A stretch of 64,000 bases of DNA from Deltaproteobacteria bacterium (GTDB taxonomy: Bacteria; Myxococcota; UBA727; VGSZ01), in NCBI GenBank assembly GCA_016177705.1, contig JACOUT010000011.1, positions 1 through 64,000 of the forward strand, given 5' to 3'. A program made the translations under genes and the position numbers. A model generated the notes under the pieces. It was not told the DNA's origin. It searched no databases and was given only the letters and a program-made list of their open reading frames with translations. Positions 49,867 to 59,269 of this stretch are shown here, in pieces; within the stretch, counting starts at the first letter, position 1; the number at the start of each line of letters is the position of its first letter.

Positions 49867-50892
49867 TCACGGCGCCGCCGGCGGCTGTGGCGGGAAGCGC
49901 ACCAGCAGCACCACCAACAGCGCGACGGCGAGCACCACCATGGCGATCAAGACCGCCAGCGCGCCGACGTCGTCGAGCTTGGTCGAGGCCACGCCGGCGG
50001 CGATGGCGAGCAGCCCGAGCGCGCCGGCGATGCGCGCGGTCGTGCGCGCCGCGACGCCGTGGTGTCGCAGGCGCACCGCGAAGTGGTCCGGCGAGCCCAT
50101 CCAGATCTCGCGGTTCGCTTTGACGCGCGCGATCACGACCAGCGTCAGGTCGAAGAGCGGCACCGCGCACAGGGTCAGCGGCACGAACCACGACGACACC
50201 ACGTTGGCCTCGCTGTAGCGGCCGACCATGGCGAGCGCTCCCAAGACGGCGCCGATCAGCATGGCGCCGGTGTCGCCAAGGTACATGCGCGCCGGTTGGC
50301 GGTTGACGCGCAAGAAGCCGAGACAGGCGCCGGCCAGGCTCGCGGCCATGGCGGCGATCATGCGGTCGCCGTTGAGCAGCGCGACGATCAGCGCGCCGAG
50401 CGCGCCCACCAGGCCGGCGGTGGCGGCGAGGCCGTCGCTCACGTCGACGATGTTGAAGGCGTTCATGCAGGTGACCAACCACAGCACGCTGAGCGCCTCG
50501 TCGACGGGTGACGGCACCGCGGCGATCTCGATGACCACGCCCGCCTTGACCAGCACCACCGCCGCCACCACCTGGCCGATCAGCTTGTCGCGCGGCACCA
50601 AGGTACCGAGGTCATCGACCAAACCGAGCGAGACCACCAGGCTCGCGCTCAACAGGATGGCGAGCACCCGTTGGTCGAAGGGGAACGTGACCGCCAGCGC
50701 CAGCAGGAAGGCCACGAACACCACCAGTCCACCCAAGTACGGTGTCGGCTCCTTGTGGTCCTTGAGCGGCGTGGAGGGGCGATCGACGATGCCGTAGCGC
50801 AGCGCCGCGCGGATCAAGATGGGCGCGAGGTAGAGTGCCAGCGCCATGGCCAAAAGACCGGCGGCGAGCGGAAGGAGCGCGTGCGGCACCAC
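49867..50892 (-). CDS. Polyprenyl-phosphate sugar-1-phosphate transferase (MraY/WecA family)
   Basis: This 341-residue protein has about 10-11 membrane helices. Motifs are DRPSTPLKDHKEPTPYLGG, GLVDDLGTLVPRDK, NAFNIVDVSDGLAATAG, MYLGDTGAMLIG and DHFAVRLRHHG. It would transfer a HexNAc-1-phosphate to undecaprenyl phosphate and so start glycan synthesis. The start is GTG 50892 or the next codon 50889; no strong site decides. It is translationally coupled to the glycosyltransferase downstream and divergent from the 50.9-kb one. Confidence 0.9.
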   Translation of the reverse strand: MVPHALLPLAAGLLAMALALYLAPILIRAALRYGIVDRPSTPLKDHKEPTPYLGGLVVFVAFLLALAVTFPFDQRVLAILLSASLVVSLGLVDDLGTLVPRDKLIGQVVAAVVLVKAGVVIEIAAVPSPVDEALSVLWLVTCMNAFNIVDVSDGLAATAGLVGALGALIVALLNGDRMIAAMAASLAGACLGFLRVNRQPARMYLGDTGAMLIGAVLGALAMVGRYSEANVVSSWFVPLTLCAVPLFDLTLVVIARVKANREIWMGSPDHFAVRLRHHGVAARTTARIAGALGLLAIAAGVASTKLDDVGALAVLIAMVVLAVALLVVLLVRFPPQPPAAP

Positions 50893-50937
50893 CGAGACGC
50901 TACCAGGGACGCGGCCGGGACCGCGACGGGAGCATCG

Positions 50938-51975
50938 GTGAAGGTGCTCGCCCTGACCAGGTACGGGCGCGAGGGCGCGTCGAGCCGGGTGCGCTTCCTG
51001 CAATTCTTGCCCGCGCTCACGGCCGCCGGCCTCGAGGTGACGGTGCGCCCCCTGTGGGACGCGCGGCACCTGCAACGCTTCTACGGCGAGGGTCGGCGCT
51101 CGGCCGCGCTTGCGCTGGCGCGCTACTCCCGTCGGGGTGTCGACCTCGTGCGCGAGCTCAGGCGCCACCAGGTCGCCTGGATCGAGGGCGAGCTGTTCCC
51201 GTACCTGCCCGCGTACGCCGAGCGCTGGCTGGGACTGCCGTACGTCGTCGACTACGATGACGCGGTCTTTCACAAGTACGACACGTCGCCCCTGATCGGC
51301 GCCGCGCTCGGCGGCAAGATCGATCAGGTCATGCGCGCAGCGGCGATCGTCACCGCCGGCAGTCCCTACGTGGCCGAGCACGCGCGACGCGCGGGCGCCG
51401 GACGCGTCGAGATCGTGCCCACCGTCGTCGACGTGGCCCGCTACCCGGCGAGCGCGGCGCCGGCGGGGCCCGAGCTGCGCGTCGGCTGGATCGGAACGCC
51501 CCATACCGCGAAGTACCTGCAGGGGTTGGCGGCGCCGCTCGCGCGCGCCGCGCACGAGGTGCCGCTTCGGCTGGTCGTCGTCGGCGCCGACATCGCCATG
51601 CCGGAGGTGCCGGCGGAGTGCCACCCGTGGTCGGAGGCGACCGAGGCGGCGCTGATCGCCGGCTTCGACGTTGGGGTCATGCCCTTGCCCGACGAGCCGT
51701 GGGAGCGAGGCAAGAGCGGCTACAAGCTGATCCAGTGCATGGCGGTCGGCCGGCCCGTGATCGCGTCGCCGGTCGGCGTCAACGGGGAGGTCGTCGAGGG
51801 TGTGGGGCGGCTGGCGGGGACGGAGCAGGCCTGGGTCGACGCGCTCGTGGAGCTGGGCCGCGCGCCCGAGCTGCGCGCGCGGCTCGGTGCTGCGGGGCGG
51901 AAACGGGTCGAGGAGCGCTATTGCGTTGACGTGGTAGCGCCGCGGATCGTGGACATGTTGCGGAGCGCTCGATGA
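50938..51975 (+). CDS. Glycosyltransferase, GT4-like
   Basis: This 345-residue protein starts from GTG 50938. The start KVLALTRYGREGASSRVRFLQFLPAL and the central VDYDDAVFHKYDTS define the N-terminal fold. The donor-side block is PLPDEPWERGKSGYKLIQCMAVGRPVIAS, a GT4 variant in which Lys replaces the first part of the usual motif. It overlaps the following methyltransferase by four bases (ATGA). The sugar is unknown. Confidence 0.85.
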   Translation: MKVLALTRYGREGASSRVRFLQFLPALTAAGLEVTVRPLWDARHLQRFYGEGRRSAALALARYSRRGVDLVRELRRHQVAWIEGELFPYLPAYAERWLGLPYVVDYDDAVFHKYDTSPLIGAALGGKIDQVMRAAAIVTAGSPYVAEHARRAGAGRVEIVPTVVDVARYPASAAPAGPELRVGWIGTPHTAKYLQGLAAPLARAAHEVPLRLVVVGADIAMPEVPAECHPWSEATEAALIAGFDVGVMPLPDEPWERGKSGYKLIQCMAVGRPVIASPVGVNGEVVEGVGRLAGTEQAWVDALVELGRAPELRARLGAAGRKRVEERYCVDVVAPRIVDMLRSAR

Positions 51976-52655
51976 AGCGACGCACGAGCTACCAGGATGT
52001 CCCCTGGTACCGGTACGACGCGTTGCTGGTCCGTGCCGTGCGCGACTTCGTCAGGCAGGCGCTCGACGGTGTGCTGGTGCGGCCCGGCCTGCGTGTCCTC
52101 GACGTCGGCTGTGGGGAGCAGCCGCTGCGCGCGAGCGTCGAGGCGCGCGGGGCCCGCTACCTTGGGGTCGATGTGAGCGCGAACCCGGCGCACACCACCG
52201 CCGCGCTCTGCCGCGCTGACGCGCTGCCCTTCGCGGCGGCGAGCTTCGACGTCGTGCTCCTCACCGAGGTCCTGGAGCACGTGGACGAGCCCGCGACCGC
52301 GATCGGGGAGTGCGCCCGCGTGCTGCGCCCGGGGGGGAGCCTCATCGTCACCGTGCCCTTCATGTATCCGCTCCACGAGGAGCCCCATGACTTCCTGCGC
52401 CCGACCGCGCACCTGCTGCGCCGGCTGTGCGACGAGCAGGGTCTCGAGGTCGTCGACCTGTCGCCGCTCGGGGACACGCTGGGGGCGGCCGCCACCCTCC
52501 TTGACCACGCCTGGTCGACGACCCGTGGGCCGGCGCACTGGGCGCGCTTGGGGGTCCGCATGCTCTCCTTTGGCCTCGTGACGGCCGCGCGGGCGGCGGG
52601 CATCGGCGGCCGGTCAGCGCCGGTCGGGCACGGGCTGTTGGCGCGCCGCCGGTGA
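51972..52655 (+). CDS. SAM-dependent methyltransferase (class I)
   Basis: This 227-residue protein has motif I VLDVGCGEQPLRASVEARGARYLGVDVS, then DALPFAAASFDVVLLTEVLEHVDEPATAI and the LRPGGSLIVTVPFMYPLHEEPHDFLR motif of class I glycan or ubiquinone-type methyltransferases. Location inside the locus suggests methylation of a sugar of the glycan, by inference. Its stop overlaps the next, oppositely directed, gene by 42 bases. Confidence 0.87.
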   Translation: MKRRTSYQDVPWYRYDALLVRAVRDFVRQALDGVLVRPGLRVLDVGCGEQPLRASVEARGARYLGVDVSANPAHTTAALCRADALPFAAASFDVVLLTEVLEHVDEPATAIGECARVLRPGGSLIVTVPFMYPLHEEPHDFLRPTAHLLRRLCDEQGLEVVDLSPLGDTLGAAATLLDHAWSTTRGPAHWARLGVRMLSFGLVTAARAAGIGGRSAPVGHGLLARRR

Positions 52656-53606
52656 CGTCGTCCCGGCGCCGAAGACCCTCCTCGCCTCGGCGCTACGCCG
52701 CGCGTGGCTCCACGCGCGGCGCAGCAGATGCAGCGGGATGCGCCCGACATCGCGGGGCGACGCGCGCCCCGCCTCGAGAAGGTCGTGTGCCACGGCCGAC
52801 GCGTCACGTGCGCGGTAGTCGAAGCTCGCGCGCCAAAGCAGCAGCTCCATGCGCGTCCGCTGCAAGAGCGGCAGCAGCGTGCGCGCGTCGGGGGCCGCGC
52901 GAACCAGCGGCTCGATGCGGTCCACCACCTCCAGCGCGAAGCCGACGGCACGCGGCCGGTGGTTCATCATTTCGCTCCGCATCCGATAGACGCAGTCCAC
53001 CTCGTCGAGCAGCACGAAGCGCGTCCCCGCGAACGCCAGGCGGAGCCACAGGTCCCAGTCCTCGAAGCTGAACAGCCCCTCAGTGAACGGTCCCTCCACC
53101 CGCTCGAGCAGGCGGCGGGACACCAGGCCCGCGCACGGCGGCAGCAGGTTGCCGCGCAACAGCGTGGCCCGTGGTTCCCCGAGCGCGCGGAGTGCGGCCG
53201 GCTTGTCGAGCGGGCCCCAGCGCTCCACGTTGCGGCCGAAGATCACGGCCCCGTCGTCGTGAGCCTCTTCTTGACGCGCGCGGGCCAGCCGTCGCGGCAG
53301 ACAGCCCGGCAGCAGCAGGTCGTCCCCGTCGAGGAACACCACGCTGGGGGCCTGGGAGGCTCGCACCCCTTCGTTGCGGGCGGGGCTGATGCCTGGTGCC
53401 GGCGATGTGATCACTCGGGTCACCAGCGGGTGGGCCCGCGCGAGGGCTGGGCCGTCGTCCGTGGAGCGGTCGTCGATGACGACGACCTCCAGATCGACGC
53501 GAGCGCCGGTTCCCGGGTCGGTGCGCTGCAGGCGCAACGAGTCCAGCGTCTCTCCGAGCGTGGCACCGGCGTTATGGACCGGAATGATGACGGCGACGTC
53601 GGGCAT
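52614..53606 (-). CDS. Glycosyltransferase family 2 (GT-A)
   Basis: This 330-residue protein opens DVAVIIPVHNAGATLGETLDSL. The DRSTDDGPALARAHPL and NEGVRASQAPSVVFLDGDDLLLPG motifs give the metal site DGDD. Later, GLFSFEDWDLWLRLAFAG and CVYRMRS match the family end. The ATG at 53606 has GGGAG upstream. It is convergent with the methyltransferase, with overlapping ends. Confidence 0.92.
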   Translation of the reverse strand: MPDVAVIIPVHNAGATLGETLDSLRLQRTDPGTGARVDLEVVVIDDRSTDDGPALARAHPLVTRVITSPAPGISPARNEGVRASQAPSVVFLDGDDLLLPGCLPRRLARARQEEAHDDGAVIFGRNVERWGPLDKPAALRALGEPRATLLRGNLLPPCAGLVSRRLLERVEGPFTEGLFSFEDWDLWLRLAFAGTRFVLLDEVDCVYRMRSEMMNHRPRAVGFALEVVDRIEPLVRAAPDARTLLPLLQRTRMELLLWRASFDYRARDASAVAHDLLEAGRASPRDVGRIPLHLLRRAWSHARRSAEARRVFGAGTTSPAARQQPVPDRR

Positions 53607-53643
53607 GGGCTCCCGCCTGGGAACCGGTAACATAGCCGCCTCC

Positions 53644-54753
53644 GTGCCTCTGCGTGTCGCCATCCTGCTGCAGCATTGGCTCCTCGGGGGCGCCGAGCGC
53701 CAAGCCCTCCACGTCGCGCGGGCCCTGCAAGCCAAGGGGCACCACCTGGAGCTGTGGAGCCTCGAGGGCGCTCACCCCGGCGCGGCGCAGGCGCTGGAGC
53801 GCGCGCGCGCCGGTGGCCTCACCACCGTCGATGCAGGTCACGGCCGCAGCACGATGGCCCGCGTGCTTGCGGTGAGCGCACGCCTGCGCGCCCGCCGCAT
53901 CGATGTCGTGTTGCCGTTCACGGTCACCCCAAACCTGGTGGCGGCTGCATCGTGGCGGCTCGGCGGCGCGCGCGGCTCGGTGTGGAACCAGCGTGATAGC
54001 TACCTCGATCTCGGCGTGGCGCGCGCGTTCGTGGCACGCCAGGCGACCGTGTACGTCTCCAACGCCGAGCCAGTGCGCGCGCGCGTCCCTGGAGCGTTTG
54101 GCGTGGATGCAGCTCGCTGTCTGTGCATCCCCAATATCCTCGATCCCGCGGTCGCTCTTCGCACGGTGGCGCAGTGGCGGAAGGCGCTGGCGCTCGCGGC
54201 CGACGCTCGCGTGATCGTGTCGCTGGCGCGGCTCCACCCGAAGAAGCGCATCGACCTCGCCATCCGAGCGCTCGCCGCGATGAAGGTGGGGGCGAGCATG
54301 GTGGTCGCGGGCCTCGATCAGGGTGCGCTCTCGTCGCTGCGAGAGGTGGCGCGCTCGCTCGGCGTGGAGGGTCGGGTGCGCTTCCCGGGTCACGTGGACG
54401 ACGTCACCGGGCTGCTTGCCGCCTGCGACGCCGGCATCTACACGTCGTCTCCAGCGGGGGAGGCGTGGGGCGAGGGGTCCTCCAACGCCGTCCTCGAGGT
54501 GGTGACGGCGGGGCTCCCCTGTGTCTGCGTGGACGACCCGGCCATTCGGGCGTTCGTTGACCCCGCCGACATCGCCGCCGACACGCCGGCGGCGTTGGCG
54601 GCGGCGCTCGATGGTGCGCTCACCGACCCCGGCGCGCGTCCGCGGGCCGCGGTGAGGGCCGAGGCCCTGCGAAAGCGCCATGCACCGGAGGTGGTGGTCC
54701 CGCTCTGGGAAGAGGCCCTGCTGCGGGCGGCGCGCGCGCGCGGCACGGCATAG
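53644..54753 (+). CDS. Glycosyltransferase, GT4-like
   Basis: This 369-residue protein starts from GTG 53644. The N-terminal HWLLGGAERQALHVARALQAKGHHLELWSL and the C-terminal VSLARLHPKKRIDLAIRAL, FPGHVDDVTGLLAACDAGIYTS and GEGSSNAVLEVVTAGLPCV give a GT-B fold with the donor-binding acidic motif. It is followed after nine bases by asnB. The acceptor is unknown. Confidence 0.9.
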   Translation: MPLRVAILLQHWLLGGAERQALHVARALQAKGHHLELWSLEGAHPGAAQALERARAGGLTTVDAGHGRSTMARVLAVSARLRARRIDVVLPFTVTPNLVAAASWRLGGARGSVWNQRDSYLDLGVARAFVARQATVYVSNAEPVRARVPGAFGVDAARCLCIPNILDPAVALRTVAQWRKALALAADARVIVSLARLHPKKRIDLAIRALAAMKVGASMVVAGLDQGALSSLREVARSLGVEGRVRFPGHVDDVTGLLAACDAGIYTSSPAGEAWGEGSSNAVLEVVTAGLPCVCVDDPAIRAFVDPADIAADTPAALAAALDGALTDPGARPRAAVRAEALRKRHAPEVVVPLWEEALLRAARARGTA

Positions 54754-54762
54754 GATGGCCTC

Positions 54763-56682
54763 GTGTGCGGCTTCACCGGTTTCTGGGAGCACCGCTCCGC
54801 GACGCAGCGCGTCGAGCTCGTGGCGCTGGTCGAGCGCATGGCCGAGACGCTGCGCCGTCGTGGCCCCGACGACGCTTCCTCCTGGGCTGACGCGGTCGCT
54901 GGGCTCGCGTTCGGTTTCCGCCGCCTCTCCATCCAGGATCTGAGTGCCGCGGGGCGCCAGCCGATGGCGTCACACAGCGGCGCCCTCGTCATCGCGTTCA
55001 ACGGCGAGGTCTACAACACCGGCGAGCTGCGGGAGCACCTCGGCGACGTACCGTGGAAGGGCCACTCCGACACCGAGGTGTTGCTCGAGCACATCGAGGC
55101 GTTCGGCGTGGAGCCCACGCTGCGCCGGCTGGATGGCATGTTCGCGTTCGCCGTGTGGGACACGCGCACCAGCGAGCTGACGCTGGCGCGCGATCGCCTC
55201 GGCGAGAAGCCGCTCTTCTACGGCACCGTGGGCGGAGTGTTCTTCTTCGGCTCGCAGCCAAAGAGCTTTCGTCCCCACCCGGCATTCAGTGTCGAGGTCT
55301 CGCCCGAGGCGCTCGCCGACTACGTCCGCGATGGCTACGTCGCGTGGCCGCGGGCGCTCGTCCGCGGGCTCGCCAAGCTCGGCCCGGGGCACCTGGTGCG
55401 CGTCCGCCGCGCCGACGTCGTCGAGCAGCGCTGCTGGTGGAGCCCCATCGAGTCGGCCGCCCGCGCAACGCTCGCCCCCAAACGCGATCCTCCCCAAGAC
55501 CAGGCCCTCATCGAGGAGCTCGACGCCAAGCTGCGCGCCTCCGTGCAGCGGCGCCTCGTCTCTGACGTGCCCATCGGGGCCTTCCTCTCCGGCGGCATCG
55601 ACAGCTCCCTGGTGGTGAGCTTGATGGCGGAGGTCAGCCGCGGGCCGGTGCACACCTTCTCCATCGGCTTTCAGGAGCAGGAGTTCGACGAGTCAAGCTG
55701 GGCACGGCGCGTCGCCGAGCACCTCGGCACCGTGCATCACGAGAGGATGATGGGCCCCGACGACGCACGGGTGCTCCTCGAGACGCTGCCCGAGATCTAC
55801 GATGAGCCCTTCGGCGACTCGTCACAGATCCCAACGCTGCTGCTGGCGCGGTTTGCGCGTGAGCGGGTCACCGTGGCGCTGTCCGGCGACGGCGGCGACG
55901 AGCTCTTCTCCGGGTATCCCCGCTACGACGTGGTGGAGCAGCGCTGGCCGGCGGTGCGGGACAGCATCGCCACGCACATCCCGACGTTCGTGGGCCAGTC
56001 CGTGGCCGCGCTGCTGGCGCGGCCCGCGCGCCAAGGCTCGCCCCGGGTGCGCCGGTTCGGCGGGCGTCTGCGCCGGGAACTCTCGGCCACCGGACCTGGC
56101 GCGCTCGAGCGGTTTTACCGAGAGCAGATGAGCTACTTCGATCCTGGTGACGCCCTCACCGCGCCCCGTGACGTGCCCGCGCGCTGGTGGACGGGGACGC
56201 TCGCGTCGGCGGCGCCCGGCGTGCGCGAGCGGCTGCAGCTCATCGATCAGCTCACGTATCTTCCCGACGACATCCTGACGAAGGTCGATCGCGCCACCAT
56301 GGCGGCGTCGCTCGAGGCGCGCACGCCCTTCCTGGCTCCCGAGATCGTTGATCTCGCGTGGTCGCTGCCGCGGTCGCTGCGTGTCCGAGACGGCCAAGCG
56401 AAGTTCGTCCTGCGTGAGCTGCTCGCACGCCGAGTGCCGCGGGCGCTCTTCGAGAGGCCGAAGATGGGCTTCGGCGTGCCGGTCGGGGTGTGGCTGCGAG
56501 GGCCGCTGCGCGACTGGGCGGAGCCGCTCCTCGACAAGACGGCCCTCGAGCGCTTCGGCCTCCTCAAGTCGGCCACCGTGCGCCGCGTCTGGCAGGACCA
56601 CCTCGCCGGGCGACCGGAGCACGAGTATCGGCTCTGGCCGATCCTCGCGCTTCAGGCTTGGTGCCGAGAGTGGCTGTCGTAG
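54763..56682 (+). CDS. asnB: Asparagine synthetase-like amidotransferase (AsnB family)
   Basis: This 639-residue protein starts from GTG 54763 and places the nucleophile Cys2 after the initiator. The glutaminase domain (to about 205) has RRGPDDASSW, FNGEVYNTGELREHL and SDTEVLLEHIEAFGVE. The synthetase domain has the ATP-binding SGGIDSSLVVSLM, SGDGGDELFSGYPRYD and PDDILTKVDRATMAASLEARTPFL. In surface-glycan loci such enzymes may amidate uronic acids or amino-acid decorations. It is one of two in the window. The tail overlaps the opposite gene by 31 bases. Confidence 0.9.
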   Translation: MCGFTGFWEHRSATQRVELVALVERMAETLRRRGPDDASSWADAVAGLAFGFRRLSIQDLSAAGRQPMASHSGALVIAFNGEVYNTGELREHLGDVPWKGHSDTEVLLEHIEAFGVEPTLRRLDGMFAFAVWDTRTSELTLARDRLGEKPLFYGTVGGVFFFGSQPKSFRPHPAFSVEVSPEALADYVRDGYVAWPRALVRGLAKLGPGHLVRVRRADVVEQRCWWSPIESAARATLAPKRDPPQDQALIEELDAKLRASVQRRLVSDVPIGAFLSGGIDSSLVVSLMAEVSRGPVHTFSIGFQEQEFDESSWARRVAEHLGTVHHERMMGPDDARVLLETLPEIYDEPFGDSSQIPTLLLARFARERVTVALSGDGGDELFSGYPRYDVVEQRWPAVRDSIATHIPTFVGQSVAALLARPARQGSPRVRRFGGRLRRELSATGPGALERFYREQMSYFDPGDALTAPRDVPARWWTGTLASAAPGVRERLQLIDQLTYLPDDILTKVDRATMAASLEARTPFLAPEIVDLAWSLPRSLRVRDGQAKFVLRELLARRVPRALFERPKMGFGVPVGVWLRGPLRDWAEPLLDKTALERFGLLKSATVRRVWQDHLAGRPEHEYRLWPILALQAWCREWLS

Positions 56683-58337
56683 AGGGCTTGGTAGCTCGCC
56701 ACCATGGCATCTACGGAGAACCGCTCGGCGGCGATGGTCGGCCCGCGTGCCCGGGCGCTGGCGATGAACGCGTCGTCGGTGAGCGCGCGCACGACCGCAC
56801 CAGTCAGCTCCTCGACTGCGCCGACGGGGCACACCAGCGCGTTCACCCCGGGCTCCACCGCCTCGCGCGCGCCGCCGGCGTCGGTGGTAACGATGGGGAG
56901 CCCCGTCTGCGCCGCTTCGATGAGCACGTTGGGGAGCCCCTCGGCTCGCGAGGTCAAGAGGAAGACGTCGAGCGCGCCGAGCGCCTCCTCCCGCTTCGTG
57001 GTTGGGCCAGCAAAGACGACGTGACGCGCGGCTCGCCGCGCTGGCCGCGGCCCTCCTCCGAACCAAACGAAGCGCACGCCGGGCACGCGACGAACGACCT
57101 CGGCCGCGACCGCCACGAACACGTCAGGGTCCTTGCCGTCGCCAAGGCGCGCGATGGTCCCGACCAGCCGATCATGGGCGCCCCTGGCAACGCGCGCGCG
57201 CAACGCCGCGCTGCGCGCGGGATCGACCGCGGGCAGCGGGCGGCTGCCGTTCGGGATGACGACGACGTCGCTGGGCGAGATGCCGAGCCACTCGGCGTAG
57301 CTGCGGGCGCCGGCGTTGGAGTTGTTGGCGAGCACGACCCCGGGCTGGCGCAGCAGCCAGCGGTAGCCCGGGCGCTGCCACGGTCGGTAGACGTCGAAGT
57401 GCGTGGGGGCGAGGCTGCGCCCGCTGAGCACGACGCGGGGAACACCCGCGAGCACCGCGCCCACGCCGGCGGCGACGTTGGGCTCGTCGAGGAACGCCTG
57501 CAGCGTGCCCGGGCGCGCGCGGCGCAGGTGCACCGTCCACGCGGTAACCAGGGTCGCGAACCAGGGCTCGGCGGCGAGCGCGGCGCGGATGAACGCCGCC
57601 TCGTTGTCCACGCGCTCGCGTGGCTCCGGCGGCGCGAGCAGGTCGGCCACGGGGACGCCGGCGCTGCGGAGATCTGCCAGCAGCGAGGGGTCGCCGTCGG
57701 CGGCGCGGCCATGCACCACCAGCGACGTCTCGCGGCCCTGTGCTTGGAGCCCGCACGCGAGGTTCACTGCTTGTCGCTCGGAGCCACCCATGCGCAACGA
57801 CGACGTGGCGATGACGATGGAGGTAGCCGCGCTCGCGTCCCGTGCCGGCACCGGCAGCCGGGCGAGCGCGTCGGCGATGAGCGCCGCGCGCTCCTGCTCC
57901 CCCCGGCTCACGAGCGCGCTGCCGAGCGGGGCGCTGCGGACCAGCGCGCTTCTGAGCGCCAGGCGCGACGATGCAAGGCCGCGCTCGCAGGTCAGCTCCC
58001 ACAGCGGGCGCCGCGCGATCCCTCCTTCCGGCAGCGGCCAGACTGCCGCGCGCGCGCCCGCGGCGAGGAGGCGCGCCAACAGCGAGATCGTGTGCTGCGC
58101 GGGATCGCCCAGGAAGAAGACCTCGCGCGCCACTCGTCGCGGGAGCGCATGCGCCGAGAGGTCGGCGCAACGGTCCGGATCGAGCTGTGCGCTTCGCGGC
58201 AGACGCCCGATGACGGCCGCCACCACGGGGCTGGCCAACACGGCGTCGACCCCGTCGTCGTCGATATCATTGGACACGACGACGAACGGGCCGCCCCCGA
58301 TCCTCGAAAGCCACGCGAGCGCGAGCTTGGTCGTCAT
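56652..58337 (-). CDS. Large glycosyltransferase with unknown N-terminal domain
   Basis: This 561-residue protein starts at ATG 58337. Residues 1-185 form an unassigned domain (FVVVSNDIDDDGVDAVLASPVVAAVIGRLP; VFFLGDPAQHTISLLARLLAAG) that looks like a helical alpha/beta module. The GT-B part begins at SIVIATSSLRMGGSERQAVNLACGLQ and contains VVVIPNGSRPLPAVDPARS and the donor motif RAEGLPNVLIEAAQTGLPIV. It is longer than a standard GT4 (about 370-400). It is six bases from the following methyltransferase and probably one operon. Confidence 0.83.
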   Translation of the reverse strand: MTTKLALAWLSRIGGGPFVVVSNDIDDDGVDAVLASPVVAAVIGRLPRSAQLDPDRCADLSAHALPRRVAREVFFLGDPAQHTISLLARLLAAGARAAVWPLPEGGIARRPLWELTCERGLASSRLALRSALVRSAPLGSALVSRGEQERAALIADALARLPVPARDASAATSIVIATSSLRMGGSERQAVNLACGLQAQGRETSLVVHGRAADGDPSLLADLRSAGVPVADLLAPPEPRERVDNEAAFIRAALAAEPWFATLVTAWTVHLRRARPGTLQAFLDEPNVAAGVGAVLAGVPRVVLSGRSLAPTHFDVYRPWQRPGYRWLLRQPGVVLANNSNAGARSYAEWLGISPSDVVVIPNGSRPLPAVDPARSAALRARVARGAHDRLVGTIARLGDGKDPDVFVAVAAEVVRRVPGVRFVWFGGGPRPARRAARHVVFAGPTTKREEALGALDVFLLTSRAEGLPNVLIEAAQTGLPIVTTDAGGAREAVEPGVNALVCPVGAVEELTGAVVRALTDDAFIASARARGPTIAAERFSVDAMVASYQALYDSHSRHQA

Positions 58338-58342
58338 CGCGC

Positions 58343-59146
58343 TCAGCGAGCCCGCTCGAACAGGTACTCTGCACAGCCCTCGCCGGTGCGGACCTTGGCG
58401 GCCGTTAGCCCGTGCCGGCGCGCGTGCTCCTTGACCTCCGTGGTGGTGGAGAACTCCATCGGCCAGCCCCCCAGCCAGTCGCGGACGTCGGTGTACATGC
58501 TCATACCCCGTCCGCGCTTGCCGTCGAGGATGCGGCGGGCGAAGGCGACCATGTTCTTCGGCCGCTTGGGGACGACGAAGCGCACGATGTACCACGCCTC
58601 CATTGCGCGGCGGCGCGCGGGGCTCGCGCGGTTGTACCGCTGCTTGAGATCGAGCCAGTACTCAGGCGAGGGCTTCTGATAGGCGTCGCGGTCGTAGAGC
58701 GCCACGAAGAAGCGCCCACCGGGGGACACGCACGCGGCAGCCCTCTGGAATGCCGCCCACAGGTCGCCAGTATGGTGAAGCACACCCCACGCATAGACGA
58801 TGTCGAATGTGCCGAGCGTTGCCATGAAGCTCTCGTCGAGGACGGAGCCTCGCGCGAGCGTCCAGTGCGCGGGTGAGCCGGCGCGCCGCCACATCGAGCG
58901 CGTGGCCTCCACGGAGTTCGGGTCGTAGTCGAAGCTGACGATGCGCTGCGCACCCGCGAGGAAGGCGCAGTAGGAGTGCAGGCCGCTGCCGGAGCCGATG
59001 TCGAGGAAGGTCGATCCCTGGAGCGAGGGCCGCTCGAGGAAGGAGAGCAACGCGGTGCGGGCGCTCGCGATGGCGTCGTCGGTGAGGCCGTGCTTCAGAA
59101 AGCGCTGCCAGTTCTCTCCGAACTCGTACCGCATCTCGGCGCTCAT
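58343..59146 (-). CDS. SAM-dependent methyltransferase (class I)
   Basis: This 267-residue protein starts at ATG 59146 (MSAEMRYEFGENWQRFL). Motif I is FLDIGSGSGLHSYCAFLAGAQRIVSFDYD, motif II IVYAWGVLHHTGDLW and motif III CVSPGGRFFVALYD. This is a ubiquitous Methyltransf_23/31-type enzyme of glycan loci. The C-terminal region has SMYTDVRDWLGGWPMEF, which is typical of some SAM-dependent sugar methyltransferases. It is divergent from the ABC exporter. Confidence 0.88.
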   Translation of the reverse strand: MSAEMRYEFGENWQRFLKHGLTDDAIASARTALLSFLERPSLQGSTFLDIGSGSGLHSYCAFLAGAQRIVSFDYDPNSVEATRSMWRRAGSPAHWTLARGSVLDESFMATLGTFDIVYAWGVLHHTGDLWAAFQRAAACVSPGGRFFVALYDRDAYQKPSPEYWLDLKQRYNRASPARRRAMEAWYIVRFVVPKRPKNMVAFARRILDGKRGRGMSMYTDVRDWLGGWPMEFSTTTEVKEHARRHGLTAAKVRTGEGCAEYLFERAR

Positions 59147-59269
59147 GCGTTCGAGTTTGCTCGACCGCCGCAGGGATGCCAACCGTCTCGCCGAGCAGTG
59201 CGTTTGACCGGCCCCCGCCGTCGCCGGTAGCGTTCCTCCAGGGGCGCTCTGCCGGCGTCCCCCACCATC

